This document shows, one piece after another, positions 15,014 through 24,147 of a DNA stretch of 63,702 nt (positions are counted from its first letter, which is position 1; each line of letters begins with the position of its first letter). The notes below the pieces were generated by a model. The model did not search any database, was not told where the DNA came from, and saw only the letters and a program-made list of their open reading frames with translations. Both the position numbers and the translations under genes were made by a program. This DNA comes from Bacilli bacterium (lineage in GTDB: Bacteria > Bacillota_I > Bacilli_A > RFN20 > CAG-826). The DNA lies in contig JAKSVF010000005.1 of the NCBI GenBank assembly GCA_024408235.1, forward strand, positions 1 to 63,702. Reading direction: 5' to 3'.

Positions 15014-16969
15014 ATGAAAAAAGCAAGATTTGCAATATTATTGTCGTCTGCGTTTTTGCTCCTTTCAGCATGCGGCAAAAACGAATCGAACAGCTCCTCT
15101 AAAAGCGAAGAAATAAAACCGGAATCATCTTTGAATGACTCCACATCAATCGAAAGCGCTGAATCTAAGGTCGATCACATTTCTTCAAGCACTTCCACAA
15201 ACATCACATCAACATCTTCAAATGGTGCTGATTCAGATTGGCAGCCTTGGTCAAATGAATTAAAGGCGGCGGTAGAAGGCATGCTTGAAAAAGCTAGAGC
15301 AAAAGAGCCTAACGTAGTTTCTAACACAATCCGCAACGGATCATTATCTAATGGAGAATCGAGCTATCAGGAGTATTCCTTCAAAAAAGGAAAAAGAAGT
15401 AACGGAGAGCTCGCATGCTATAGCAAAAGTGCCACCCAGACAACATATTATTACTATGAAGACGGTGAAATATCTGGATACATTGAGAAATCTTCAGGTG
15501 GCCAAAAGACCTATTCAAAAGCGTCATCTATCAATGAAAATAGATTCAATGGGTACGACATGTCATCTCTCATGGTCAAATCCGGCAATGGCTTCTGCGG
15601 CGGATACGCATCTTTAGAGATGATGGTCGAGAATGGCATATCCAACTTAAACAATGATACAAAATTCATCATTAGGGATGATGGTTTTGATATGAGTTAC
15701 GCAATTTATTCCAAAACCACATACACGTATTGGAACGCCTATATATCCTCCACCTTCTCAAGTGATGGAACTTTAACGAACCTTGTCTATAAATACGCCG
15801 AATCATACGCCAAAAACGTTGATAAGCACGAGGATGGAACATTCTCATTTAAAGCGGACGCTCAATTAGATTACAAAGAGACCATCTACCAATCAGAAGC
15901 GGGAGAACTCGGTCTTCTTAACCTCCCTGTAGAGCCTTCAACCTTCAATTACTCTTCATTTGATGTGTATTCAGGCTCAACAAAGATCGAAGACGAATCA
16001 ACGGTAACTGCCGAATTAAGCGATGATGGCGTTATTTTGGATGTTAGAAACGTGTTGCCTACTACAGCCTCCACCAATTTTGATGAATGGGTTGTTACCG
16101 TTCAGAAAGAGGGCGGAAAGGCAACGAGTGATGGAAATTACTTTGATGCGAAAACATCAACATTAATACTTGAGTCCATTCGTGATGCTGGAACATACGC
16201 TGTCAGCATAAAAACTAAGAACATTGAAAAGCATTTCACCTTAACGGTTGGAGCTTTACATGCTCAATCAATCTCATTCATCGGATTGGTCCAGCAGACA
16301 GGCGGAATGTCGACAACCGAAGTTAAATCCACGATAGCGATTGGCGATTCCACAAACATTTGCGCGATGGTTAACCCAATTGGCGCATCTCAGGAAATAA
16401 ATATGGAGATCATCGCTCCAGCCGGCGTTACCGCATCCGACTACACGGCGACAGAAAAGACTTATAAGGCATCTGGCATCACCCTTAAATATTACACGTT
16501 CAGCTCAACTAAACCCGGCGCATTCCAGTTCAAGGCTACATCGGTTGATGACCCATCTGTCACTTACACTCACACCATAACGGTGTCATCTGTTTTATCA
16601 GGCGACGCTCTCTATAGTGGAAAATACTGCCGTTATGAGGAATCTATAAAAGGCTTATCTTTTGTATTTGAGTTTGAGCCTGACACTTCAACTTCTAAAC
16701 AAGGCGATGGAGAGGTGACCATAACCGATGCTAGAAACAACAGATTCGGCGTTTACACATACGTTATGTCGTCAAACGGCAAATCACTCACTCTCACATA
16801 TAAGAAAAATGTTGAGGGTGCGCATGAAGACCTTTTCGAGCCAAAAATCGCTTCAGATGGCACTAGAGGCTCATTAACGTTCTCCTACAAAGAGGATCCG
16901 GTCGGCTGGCAAACTAAAGTCGAATTGCTTGATTGGCCTGACTACATCGCAAAATATCAATCTGAATAA
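15014..16969 (+). CDS. Predicted lipoprotein with Ig-like repeats
   Basis: The 651-residue protein has a strong lipoprotein signal (L-L-S-A-C-G, Cys near 20) and a Ser-rich linker to about residue 75. A beta-rich body follows. The part at 330-520 resembles bacterial Ig-like folds (x-V-x-V-x-N-x-x-P-x-x-x-x-x-W, G-T-Y-x-V-x-I-x-T). The final 110 residues look like a lipocalin-like or small beta domain (G-K-Y-C-R-Y ... L-T-F-S-Y-K). AGGAGG lies 8 nt before the ATG. It is not a recognised enzyme; surface binding is the simplest guess. Confidence 0.65.
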   Translation: MKKARFAILLSSAFLLLSACGKNESNSSSKSEEIKPESSLNDSTSIESAESKVDHISSSTSTNITSTSSNGADSDWQPWSNELKAAVEGMLEKARAKEPNVVSNTIRNGSLSNGESSYQEYSFKKGKRSNGELACYSKSATQTTYYYYEDGEISGYIEKSSGGQKTYSKASSINENRFNGYDMSSLMVKSGNGFCGGYASLEMMVENGISNLNNDTKFIIRDDGFDMSYAIYSKTTYTYWNAYISSTFSSDGTLTNLVYKYAESYAKNVDKHEDGTFSFKADAQLDYKETIYQSEAGELGLLNLPVEPSTFNYSSFDVYSGSTKIEDESTVTAELSDDGVILDVRNVLPTTASTNFDEWVVTVQKEGGKATSDGNYFDAKTSTLILESIRDAGTYAVSIKTKNIEKHFTLTVGALHAQSISFIGLVQQTGGMSTTEVKSTIAIGDSTNICAMVNPIGASQEINMEIIAPAGVTASDYTATEKTYKASGITLKYYTFSSTKPGAFQFKATSVDDPSVTYTHTITVSSVLSGDALYSGKYCRYEESIKGLSFVFEFEPDTSTSKQGDGEVTITDARNNRFGVYTYVMSSNGKSLTLTYKKNVEGAHEDLFEPKIASDGTRGSLTFSYKEDPVGWQTKVELLDWPDYIAKYQSE

Positions 16970-16975
16970 TTAAAT

Positions 16976-17010
16976 AAGGCCCAGGATTCATTAACCCGGG
17001 CCCTTTATTT
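16976..17010. terminator. Bidirectional terminator
   Basis: AAGGCCC / GGGCCCTT stem between two convergent lipoprotein genes, with TTTATTTT on the plus strand and an AT-rich tail on the minus strand. Confidence 0.7.
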
Positions 17011-18720
17011 TACCTTGCTCTTATATGCGGAATCTAATCCGTTGATTCTTGCTTCGAACCATATTTTCAAATATTCTGCAGCCTGCCTTTGATTAGCAAA
17101 GTATTTGACTATATTCGGCTGATATCCGCTTAAGGTTATTCCGAATGATTGAGGCCATTTTGCTGCATTTTCCTCATAATCCGCGGAATATTTGTCTGTG
17201 TATAGGGTTATCAGCTTGGATGCTTCGGTGAAAACACCGGCATCTTTTGCCATTTCCCATCTATTCACCACTTTTTTCCAGAACCATTCCTCTTTTGCGA
17301 ATATATTGAACCAAGGATTGTCGGTGGTGGAACTGTATAAGGTTGTTGAATTCGATATCTTAAAATCGCTCTTGTCGAGTATGCAGTCGTTCGAGAATTT
17401 GTATTCCATGCCGTTTCTAAGAAGTCTTCCGCTATTAAGCATCGAGCTTTGGCTTGCAAGATTTAAGCTTAATGCATTTCCCCAAGTGCTATTGCCGTAT
17501 GCGTAATCAAAGTCCCATGGGGAAACATATGTCAGCTTTCTATCTCCCGCCTCACTCATATCGAGAGAGAAATTGAAAGAGGAGAACCCGATGTCTCTAT
17601 CCTCGGATATGTCATGAAGAATAAACATATCCACTAAAGAATCGATATCAATTACTTTTGAAATTGCTTCTTCAACGCTCGTAGAGGTGTCTACAACATA
17701 TTCTCCATCTGAAGTTAATGTGTGGAATGGATTGATGGTCAAGTCATCATGGTTTCTTTTAATCGCGTCATAAACAACATTCCAAATGTTTTGCATGCAA
17801 TTTGAGACGAAATCATGCTGTTCTTGATTCATTATGTCATTTGTGACCGTATAGCCGGCATTCCCGCTATTTTGGCCAGAATAATTAAGAGTGAAGGTTT
17901 GAATTGATGGCTCATTCTTGTAATATCCATCATATTCTATGAAATATCCCGTCTTAACTCCGTCTGTTGGAAGTTTTGATTCTGGAATATTGATTCTATC
18001 TGGATCAATCTGTTGCTGTTCAACGAGGTTATACACCCCGTTATATTCTCCGTTCAGATACACTTTAACCGGGCGGAAATCCGATGCGAAATGACCTTCG
18101 CTTTCCATCATGGAGTTGCCGATGAAGCTAGCGATTGTGTTACGTAGCATCGATGTGTCTTTCCATTCAGCCAAAAGCACCCATGACTTAAACTTGTTTC
18201 CATTATTCAAACCCAGCATGGACTGTTTCTTGTTGAATTTGATTCTAATTGGCTTCTTATCGTAGCTAGAAGTGTAGTTTCCTCTTACTTTCACTTGGGA
18301 AACCGCGTCATTTATGTCGTAGCCTTCGCCAAAGCTATTGACGTTGATGGTTGCGCCAACGTAATTGTAGACAGGAAGCTCACCCTTAGATCCCTTATGT
18401 GATGACGGGTCGATTAATGATGGGTCATCAAGCGCCATTCCACCTTCTGTGTTGATGCTTATCTCAGGTAATTTCTCGCTGAGTGAATACTTATGCAGCT
18501 TGATATCGTTCTCTTTAACATCTTGAACGCTGCTTGATACATCTTGGGAAGATGAAATCTGATCGCTCGATTCGCTAGAAAGAGAAGAAGTGGCATCACT
18601 CTGAATTGAAGAGTCTTCAGGTGTTGATGATTTTTCATCGTTATTATCTTTTACGCACGAAGAAAGACTCATTAGGCCAACTAAGATTAAACTTGATGCG
18701 ACTAGACTTTTTCTTTTCAT
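17005..18720 (-). CDS. CotH-kinase family lipoprotein
   Basis: A 571-residue lipoprotein: signal with L-S-S-C lipobox (Cys near 22), Ser/Asp linker to about 75, then a CotH-type domain. Visible motifs are K-P-I-R-I-K-F-N-K-K, W-V-L-L-A-E-W-K-D-x-S-M-L-R-N, V-Y-L-N-G-E-Y-N-G-V-Y-N-L-V-E-Q and S-P-W-D-F-D-Y-A-Y-G-N (about 390). CotH proteins are atypical kinases that phosphorylate coat proteins in Bacillus spores; surface homologues are common in gut anaerobes, often linked to polysaccharide or cellulosome proteins. A TATAAA box ends 9 nt before the ATG (leaderless-type). A composite operator (18807-18847) lies about 90 bp upstream. Confidence 0.8.
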   Translation of the reverse strand: MKRKSLVASSLILVGLMSLSSCVKDNNDEKSSTPEDSSIQSDATSSLSSESSDQISSSQDVSSSVQDVKENDIKLHKYSLSEKLPEISINTEGGMALDDPSLIDPSSHKGSKGELPVYNYVGATINVNSFGEGYDINDAVSQVKVRGNYTSSYDKKPIRIKFNKKQSMLGLNNGNKFKSWVLLAEWKDTSMLRNTIASFIGNSMMESEGHFASDFRPVKVYLNGEYNGVYNLVEQQQIDPDRINIPESKLPTDGVKTGYFIEYDGYYKNEPSIQTFTLNYSGQNSGNAGYTVTNDIMNQEQHDFVSNCMQNIWNVVYDAIKRNHDDLTINPFHTLTSDGEYVVDTSTSVEEAISKVIDIDSLVDMFILHDISEDRDIGFSSFNFSLDMSEAGDRKLTYVSPWDFDYAYGNSTWGNALSLNLASQSSMLNSGRLLRNGMEYKFSNDCILDKSDFKISNSTTLYSSTTDNPWFNIFAKEEWFWKKVVNRWEMAKDAGVFTEASKLITLYTDKYSADYEENAAKWPQSFGITLSGYQPNIVKYFANQRQAAEYLKIWFEARINGLDSAYKSKVK

Positions 18721-18806
18721 CTTGGTTCATTTATAAAACACTTAACGTCCCATTTAAACGATGATTTTGTCTTATAAAGTGGATATACATATTGATAAAT
18801 AATAAA

Positions 18807-18847
18807 AGAACATTTGTTCTATATGAAATTATGTATTTATACATAAA
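18807..18847 (-). promoter_or_regulatory. Composite operator: LexA-type box plus 7-2-7 palindrome
   Basis: GAACATTTGTTC (18808-18819) is a perfect palindrome of the Firmicutes LexA/DinR type. A 16-bp palindrome TATGTATTTATACATA (18830-18845) has 7-bp half-sites separated by 2 bp, the layout of NarL/LuxR-type sites. Centre-to-centre distance is 24 bp. The same pair, with the same spacing in inverted orientation, occurs at 32397-32437. Read on the minus strand, its order matches that copy and points to the CotH gene (start 18720); the 62-aa gene at 18976 is the other possible target. Confidence 0.7.
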
Positions 18848-18975
18848 ATATTTAGTTTTCCACAAAAAACGCCTATTGTTCTTTAAAAATATACCTAAAT
18901 TACTCGGTGTATGGGCGATGTTCTAATGTATTTTTTCATCCATGATATCTCTGTCCTCAAAAGGAGGGATGGAAA

Positions 18976-19164
18976 ATGAATAACGCAATTAATACATTAA
19001 GAGAAATTAGAGAAGAAAGACTTGAAAGAGAAGATAAAATCATTGAAACAATCAACAAAGAGAAGAAAACTAACAAGAGAAACCTTTTATCTAGAATAAT
19101 CAAGGCCATTGAAGAGTCGCTCGCTTATGCTAGTATCAGCGACCCAACATCATTTGCCCGCTAA
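18976..19164 (+). CDS. Small charged protein, 62 aa, unknown
   Basis: A highly charged, helical small protein (L-R-E-I-R-E-E-R-L-E-R-E-D-K) likely forming a short coiled coil, with a C-terminal amphipathic segment S-R-I-I-K-A-I-E-E-S-L-A. AAAAGGAGGG lies about 7 nt before the ATG, so translation looks real. It is 17 nt upstream of a phosphatase lipoprotein with its own ribosome site, suggesting co-transcription. No family recognised. It may be controlled by the composite operator upstream. Confidence 0.6.
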   Translation: MNNAINTLREIREERLEREDKIIETINKEKKTNKRNLLSRIIKAIEESLAYASISDPTSFAR

Positions 19165-19181
19165 TAAAAAGGAGTGAAGGA

Positions 19182-20342
19182 ATGAAAAACAAAATTGCTA
19201 TTGCTTTAGGAGCCGCCTTAATCACGCTTACGGGCTGCGGAAATAAAACAAATAAAGAAGTCACAACGGGCGAGATGTCTGTGATTCATGAATCTAAGTT
19301 TGATTCTGTTTATGGAAATCTGACGATTGAAGAATTCATGAATAAAGGATTTGAGTTCGGAGATAGTGTCACAGTTAAGTTCTCAAATGGTCATATTTAC
19401 GAAGATGTCCCATTTTATGATGGCTATTATGTAAAAACCGGCGATCTGTTAGTGGTTGGATATCAGGGATACCCATATATCGACTTCGCAACGAACAACA
19501 AGGCTAACCTATTTCAGAACCTCGGTTTAGGAGATATGGACACGATGACCATCACCTTAAATGAAAGAGGAAAATATTTAGTGGAGCAGGAAACATTCTC
19601 CACAAAGTATTCAGATGATAGAAACGCATATTCTACAGATGAGGTTTTCGCGAACTTCAGGTCAATTGAAGTCTCGACAATGAAAAGCAACCTTTTCTAT
19701 AGAGGAGCCTCGCCTGTTGATAATCAGCATAATAGGGCAGGGACCGCGAACAATCTTTTAAAAGAAGCGGGAATTGAGTTCATTCTCGACTTAGCTGACA
19801 ACAGAGATGAGGTTGAATCATACATCGCAAAAGATGATTTCAAATCTGATTATGCTCTAAACCTCCTAAGGAACGGCGACATCGCTTATTTAGATATGGG
19901 TGTGGATTTCACCTCAGACACATTCCAGAAGAAGCTTGCAAGAGGTCTTGAGGAATTGGTAAAGCATGATGGTCCGTATTACATCCATTGCACTGAAGGA
20001 AAGGATAGAACTGGATTCGTTTGTTTCTTACTTGAAGCGTTGTCTGGTGCTTCATACGAAGAACTTGAAAGAGATTATATGATCACATACGACAATTATT
20101 TCGGAATCAACAAAAATGAATCTGGTGATAAATATGACGCGATCGTTGATTTGAGATTTAAAGACTTTGTCAACTTCCTAACACCAACACACGACGGTTC
20201 TTATCTCGGCAATAGGGGTGCAGACAATATGCTTTTCACCTCAAACAAGACAACCCTTGAAGAAGCCGCTAGAGAATATCTTATTAAGGGCGGAATGACA
20301 GGGGATGATGTCGATAAACTGGTGCTCATCATCAAAAAATAA
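19182..20342 (+). CDS. Tyrosine-phosphatase lipoprotein (Y_phosphatase3 type)
   Basis: The 386-residue lipoprotein (L-T-G-C-G lipobox, Cys near 19) carries the protein-tyrosine/dual-specificity phosphatase loop H-C-T-E-G-K-D-R-T-G at about 269-278 (nucleophile Cys, phosphate-binding Arg), as in the Y_phosphatase3/LipA-type family. An upstream F-R-S-I-E-V...F-Y-R-G-A-S-P segment is also characteristic. Being anchored outside the membrane, it likely acts on phosphopeptides, phosphoinositides or other phosphoesters outside the cell; the substrate is unknown. It follows the 62-aa gene and has an AAGGAGTG site. The lipoprotein at 42831 has a related domain. Confidence 0.8.
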   Translation: MKNKIAIALGAALITLTGCGNKTNKEVTTGEMSVIHESKFDSVYGNLTIEEFMNKGFEFGDSVTVKFSNGHIYEDVPFYDGYYVKTGDLLVVGYQGYPYIDFATNNKANLFQNLGLGDMDTMTITLNERGKYLVEQETFSTKYSDDRNAYSTDEVFANFRSIEVSTMKSNLFYRGASPVDNQHNRAGTANNLLKEAGIEFILDLADNRDEVESYIAKDDFKSDYALNLLRNGDIAYLDMGVDFTSDTFQKKLARGLEELVKHDGPYYIHCTEGKDRTGFVCFLLEALSGASYEELERDYMITYDNYFGINKNESGDKYDAIVDLRFKDFVNFLTPTHDGSYLGNRGADNMLFTSNKTTLEEAAREYLIKGGMTGDDVDKLVLIIKK

Positions 20343-20350
20343 GATTACAT

Positions 20351-20385
20351 AAGGGGCAAAGACGCATAGTCATTGCCCTTTTTCT
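20351..20385 (+). terminator. Rho-independent terminator
   Basis: AAGGGGCAA (20351-20359) / TTGCCCTT (20373-20380) with a T-rich tail. Confidence 0.8.
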
Positions 20386-20464
20386 TGAGTAATTGGTCAT
20401 TGTGTATATGATTAAATAATCATTTTAATAGCAACATCAATTGCTATCCTAATTAAGTACACTT

Positions 20465-21496
20465 ATGAGAAAAATAGCTATTATTCCATCCCTTAGTCCG
20501 GAGCCTGATTTTGTTAACATCGCAAAAGAGGTATATGATGCCGGCTTAACGGTTGTTGTCGTCAATGACGGTAGCCAAGAAGAGTATGACCCAATCTTCA
20601 ACGCAATCGGTGAGTTCGCAACAGTGCTCAGCTACAGAGTTAACCAAGGTAAAGGCCACGCTTTAAAACACGCGTTCGCATACGTTAAAGAAACATATAA
20701 AGACGAAGAATACGTCGTCGTAACCATGGATAGTGATGGACAGCACAAAGTGAGCGATGCCTTAAGAATCTTAGATGAAGCAATAGCAAACCCTGAATGC
20801 CTGATATTAGGAAGTAGAAAATTAGATAAAAGCTGCCCTTTAAGATCGAGATTTGGTAACTGGTTAGCTAGAACATTATTCATCCTCTTCACATGGACAA
20901 GGGTCTATGACACCCAGACGGGTCTTAGAGCATTCAACAAGAATATCATCGATGTCATAATGTCTGGCAAAGGCGAACGTTATGAATACGAGACAAACAT
21001 GCTTCTTGCTTGCGTCCGCAACAAAATCAAAATCAAGGAAGTGGACATCGAAGTTATATATATAAACAACAACGCAGGAAGCCACTATAATCCAATAAGA
21101 GACACTCTTAAGATCGTGTGGGAACTTGTTAAGTTTTCTTTGTCTTCATTCATTGGATTCTTGGTTGATTACGCAGCGTATTCTTTGCTGCTGTTAATAC
21201 CTTTAGAACAAGCTTATTGGTTAATCTCGGCCAACGTTATAGCAAGAGTCATCTCAGCCACCGTTAATTTCACCATTAACTACAAACTTGTGTTCAGAAG
21301 CAAAGATAAGCTTTGGTTAGCTGCCTTAAAGTATGCGGCTTTAGCTATATTCATCCTTGGATGCAATACAGGCATCTTGTGGCTATTGGTCAATAAGGCG
21401 ATGATTGATAAATTCTTAGCGAAGATCATAGTGGAAGCAATAATGTTTGTTGTATCTTTTGTGATTCAGAAACTGCTTGTATTCAGAAAGAGATAA
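20465..21496 (+). CDS. GT2 glycosyltransferase fused to GtrA domain
   Basis: The first ~215 residues form a family-2 glycosyltransferase resembling polyprenyl-phosphate sugar synthases: V-V-N-D-G-S, M-D-S-D-G-Q-H (DxD near 87-90), G-S-R-K and Y-D-T-Q-T-G-L-R-A-F. The last ~125 residues form four membrane helices of the GtrA family (S-S-F-I-G-F-L-V-D-Y ... F-x-I-N-Y-K-L-V-F), thought to flip or position the lipid-linked sugar. Normally these are two genes or only loosely associated. Together they probably make and present a polyprenyl-phosphate sugar for surface glycosylation. No Shine-Dalgarno site precedes the ATG. The next gene starts 1 nt after the stop. Confidence 0.85.
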   Translation: MRKIAIIPSLSPEPDFVNIAKEVYDAGLTVVVVNDGSQEEYDPIFNAIGEFATVLSYRVNQGKGHALKHAFAYVKETYKDEEYVVVTMDSDGQHKVSDALRILDEAIANPECLILGSRKLDKSCPLRSRFGNWLARTLFILFTWTRVYDTQTGLRAFNKNIIDVIMSGKGERYEYETNMLLACVRNKIKIKEVDIEVIYINNNAGSHYNPIRDTLKIVWELVKFSLSSFIGFLVDYAAYSLLLLIPLEQAYWLISANVIARVISATVNFTINYKLVFRSKDKLWLAALKYAALAIFILGCNTGILWLLVNKAMIDKFLAKIIVEAIMFVVSFVIQKLLVFRKR

Positions 21497-21497
21497 G

Positions 21498-22592
21498 ATG
21501 CCAAATTTCAGAAAGATCGCATTCCCGATATTGTTCAGCTTGATACTTGCGAGCTATACGACATACGCGGCATTAGATACATTCGTCATCGAACAGGTAG
21601 AAGGTGACGTATCTTTTGACAGCGGTTTTTTCGATTTTTCAGAGTCCACAAATGACAAAACTTCAAAAGTTGAAACCAGCAAAACATCATCTAGAGAAGA
21701 GACAAAATCATCTTCTGAGGCATCTACTCAATCGAGCGATTTGTTCTCAGAAGCATCAAGCGAGCCAGAAATAATCGACGGGCCGTTTACCGCAGAGCCT
21801 GTTCTTACAGAAAACTCATATACAGATAGACATATAGCCATTTCTATCGGCGAAGAAGACGTCGATGTTTGGAACAAAGACCACGTAAATGTTCAGACGA
21901 AGGTCTATTACGCTGACGTTAGATTAAGTAGTATCAAATACTTAAAAACCGCATTGGCAAAAGATAAATACGGACAAAAGATAGTGGAGAAAACATCCTC
22001 AATGGCCGCTAGAAACAATGCGATTTTCGCAGTGAATGGCGATTATTATGGGGCTCAGGAAAGGGGATATGTCTTAAGAAATGGCTCCGTTTTCAGGAAG
22101 AGCGCGAAACTCGTTGATAAAGATAAGGGAGATTTAGCAATCTTTACCGATGGCAGTTTTGAATATTTTAAAGAGGCGGACCATTCTCTTGCCGAAGTCC
22201 AGGCTATGAAAGAGGAAGAAGGCCATAAGGCATACCAGGTATTCTCATTCGGACCACAACTCGTGAAAGACGGGCAAAGAAATGTCGGCGAGAAAGAAGA
22301 GGTCGCCGTATATTCAAAATTGGGCAATCAGCGTTGCTCAATTGGAATCGTTGATGAACTCCATTATGTTTTTGCCGTATGTGATGGAAGATTATCGGAT
22401 TCATGGGGCATGGATTTATATCAGATGGCCGATTATATGATCGGCAGGGATTGCGTTAGCGCTTATAACCTTGATGGTGGTGGTTCTGCCACCTTCTGGT
22501 TTAACGGAAAAGTTTTGAATAGACCTAACACTAACGGCGACAAAGACATTGGAGAAAGGGAGATTAGTGACTGTGTTTACATTGCGGCATGA
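21498..22592 (+). CDS. Phosphodiester glycosidase family protein (NAGPA-type), membrane-anchored
   Basis: The 364-residue protein has an N-terminal membrane anchor (about 8-28), a Ser/Glu-rich linker, and a C-terminal phosphodiester-glycosidase domain: A-V-N-G-D-Y-Y-G (about 170), V-C-D-G-R and N-L-D-G-G-G-S-A-T-F near 325-335. This family cleaves GlcNAc-1-phosphodiesters in the animal 'uncovering enzyme'; bacterial members act on exopolysaccharide or phospho-sugar linkages. The start was set at M-P-N-F-R-K, after the GT2 stop. Genetic linkage to the GT2-GtrA protein suggests trimming of a phosphate-linked surface glycan (inference). Confidence 0.8.
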   Translation: MPNFRKIAFPILFSLILASYTTYAALDTFVIEQVEGDVSFDSGFFDFSESTNDKTSKVETSKTSSREETKSSSEASTQSSDLFSEASSEPEIIDGPFTAEPVLTENSYTDRHIAISIGEEDVDVWNKDHVNVQTKVYYADVRLSSIKYLKTALAKDKYGQKIVEKTSSMAARNNAIFAVNGDYYGAQERGYVLRNGSVFRKSAKLVDKDKGDLAIFTDGSFEYFKEADHSLAEVQAMKEEEGHKAYQVFSFGPQLVKDGQRNVGEKEEVAVYSKLGNQRCSIGIVDELHYVFAVCDGRLSDSWGMDLYQMADYMIGRDCVSAYNLDGGGSATFWFNGKVLNRPNTNGDKDIGEREISDCVYIAA

Positions 22593-22989
22593 TAGAAAAA
22601 CACTTAAACGCAACATGTTCATCTATTTAGGTGTAACGCTCTTTGTTGCAGTGCTTGGTCTCATTTATGAGAGTTTTGCACACGGAGTGTTCTCCGCTTT
22701 CATGATGTTCGGGTTTGTAATACCTCTTGTTTTCGGATTAATACCATATACCCTCTTGTTTTTCTTCAACAAAGAGACAAACCCAAGTGAAATCGTAAGC
22801 GACTTATATAATGCGGGGGTTGCAACCCTTACACTTGCCTCACTTTATAAAGGCGTGTTGGACATATATGGAACAACCAGGTATTTGCACCTCGGCATTT
22901 TATCAATATCGGGTACTACACTTCTATTGGCTGGTATCACCATTTATTTAGTAACGTTTATTTTGCGTAAAAGGAATTCAAACCGCTAG
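22567..22989 (+). CDS. Membrane protein with four helices, unknown
   Basis: A 140-residue integral membrane protein with four predicted helices (about 17-35, 42-62, 82-100, 112-133) and a basic C-terminus R-K-R-N-S-N-R. The frame is open from TTG 22549, but AAGGGAG at 22556-22562 points to GTG 22567 as the start, inside the end of the preceding gene (26-nt overlap). It is the third gene of the GT2-GtrA operon. No family recognised. Confidence 0.6.
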   Translation: MTVFTLRHDRKTLKRNMFIYLGVTLFVAVLGLIYESFAHGVFSAFMMFGFVIPLVFGLIPYTLLFFFNKETNPSEIVSDLYNAGVATLTLASLYKGVLDIYGTTRYLHLGILSISGTTLLLAGITIYLVTFILRKRNSNR

Positions 22990-23007
22990 AAATGGCGGTC
23001 TTTTTGT
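22982..23007 (+). terminator. Rho-independent terminator
   Basis: ACCGC (22982-22986) / GCGGT (22995-22999), then CTTTTTG; it overlaps the last codons of the membrane protein gene. Confidence 0.75.
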
Positions 23008-23022
23008 TATAATTGCTGATAT

Positions 23023-23691
23023 ATGCCGTTCACATTAGAAGATATCAAAATACTCTATGAAGACAGATCTATGATCGTTGTCGTCAAGCCGTCAGGACTG
23101 CCATCTCAGATGGATAAAACCGGGAACATTGATCTTTTGACATTGCTAAACAATAAATACGGGGACGCGTTCCTTATACATAGACTAGATACTGCGACCG
23201 GAGGCGTAATGGTGTACGCACGAGGAAAAAGAGCGGCAGGTATTCTTTCCGGACAAGTCCAAGACCATGAAATATTCAAGAAAACATACTTAGCTGTTTT
23301 AGATAAAACTCCAACCGAAGTGAAAGGTGAGCTAGTTGATTATCTATATCACGACAAAAGACAAAACAAATCATTCGTTGTCAAGAACACAAAAAGTGGA
23401 GCTAAACTGGCAAGGCTTTCTTATGAAATATTAGCCACGAATAATGATGGCAACTGTTTGGTAAAAGTCAGATTGCATACAGGAAGAAGTCACCAGATAA
23501 GGGTGCAGTTTGCCTCAAGAGGCCTTCCTATTTATGGTGATGGAAAATATGGAAGTAGATGCAAGATGAAAGGCTTTGCCCTGTGGTCAACGTCGGTGGT
23601 GGTAAGGCATCCAATCACGAACGAAGAAATAAAATGTGATGCGGAGCCAAATTACAATGAAATTCCCTGGAACCTATTCGCAGTCCAATAA
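23023..23691 (+). CDS. RluA-family pseudouridine synthase
   Basis: A 222-residue RNA pseudouridine synthase. The catalytic motif is H-R-L-D-T-A-T-G-G at 53-61 (Asp56), preceded by V-V-V-K-P-S-G-L-P; the C-terminal V-R-L-H-T-G-R-S-H-Q-I-R-V-Q motif is also present. It lacks an S4 domain, as in the shorter RluA/RluC-like enzymes. It isomerises uridines in rRNA or tRNA in the cytosol. A perfect TATAAT at 23008-23013 lies only 9 nt before the ATG and no ribosome site exists, so the mRNA is predicted leaderless. Confidence 0.9.
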   Translation: MPFTLEDIKILYEDRSMIVVVKPSGLPSQMDKTGNIDLLTLLNNKYGDAFLIHRLDTATGGVMVYARGKRAAGILSGQVQDHEIFKKTYLAVLDKTPTEVKGELVDYLYHDKRQNKSFVVKNTKSGAKLARLSYEILATNNDGNCLVKVRLHTGRSHQIRVQFASRGLPIYGDGKYGSRCKMKGFALWSTSVVVRHPITNEEIKCDAEPNYNEIPWNLFAVQ

Positions 23692-24147
23692 GAGACTGTG
23701 TTTTTAGCGTAAATATTACAGATTGTTTTGCAAAATTGTTTTTCAACTGACTACATTACATTTATATCTTGTTTTCGAATGGCATACTAGCATGTCAAAA
23801 ATATGGACAATTATGCTAAAAATGATAATTTTGTAAGAAATATCGGTAAAGCAATACAAGAATACTTTAGTATAATAAAGCAACATAATGCAAACTAATT
23901 ATCATCCAAAGATAGTCAACATTTATCTAATAAATTAGATAGATTAGACAATGTAAAACAAAATAAGAAAATTTGTTCACATTTTATCATTAATACATCT
24001 AGTCAATTAAAAAAATATTTATAGACAATCTTTCAAAAATATATAGTCAACAAGTGATAACTTTACAAAAAGCATTAAACTGTAATTGTGTAAACTTTTT
24101 TATGTTTTATAAAATGGCTTATCTCAATTTAGAGAAAGGAAATACAT
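23692..24147 (+). promoter_or_regulatory. AT-rich intergenic region with GH3 promoter, no gene
   Basis: No supported gene. A TTGTGT-16-TATAAA promoter near 24091-24118 and AAAGGAAA ribosome site serve the GH3 gene. A 32-codon frame from ATG 23803 is followed in frame by a further open stretch after a TAA, but composition is extremely AT-rich and no ribosome site is present. Confidence 0.4.

Noticed and set aside
23803-24024. Possible decayed small gene (32 codons, stop, then 41 more open codons in frame)
   Set aside because: The region is extremely AT-rich, has no ribosome site and shows no recognisable motif; an open run of this size is expected by chance.
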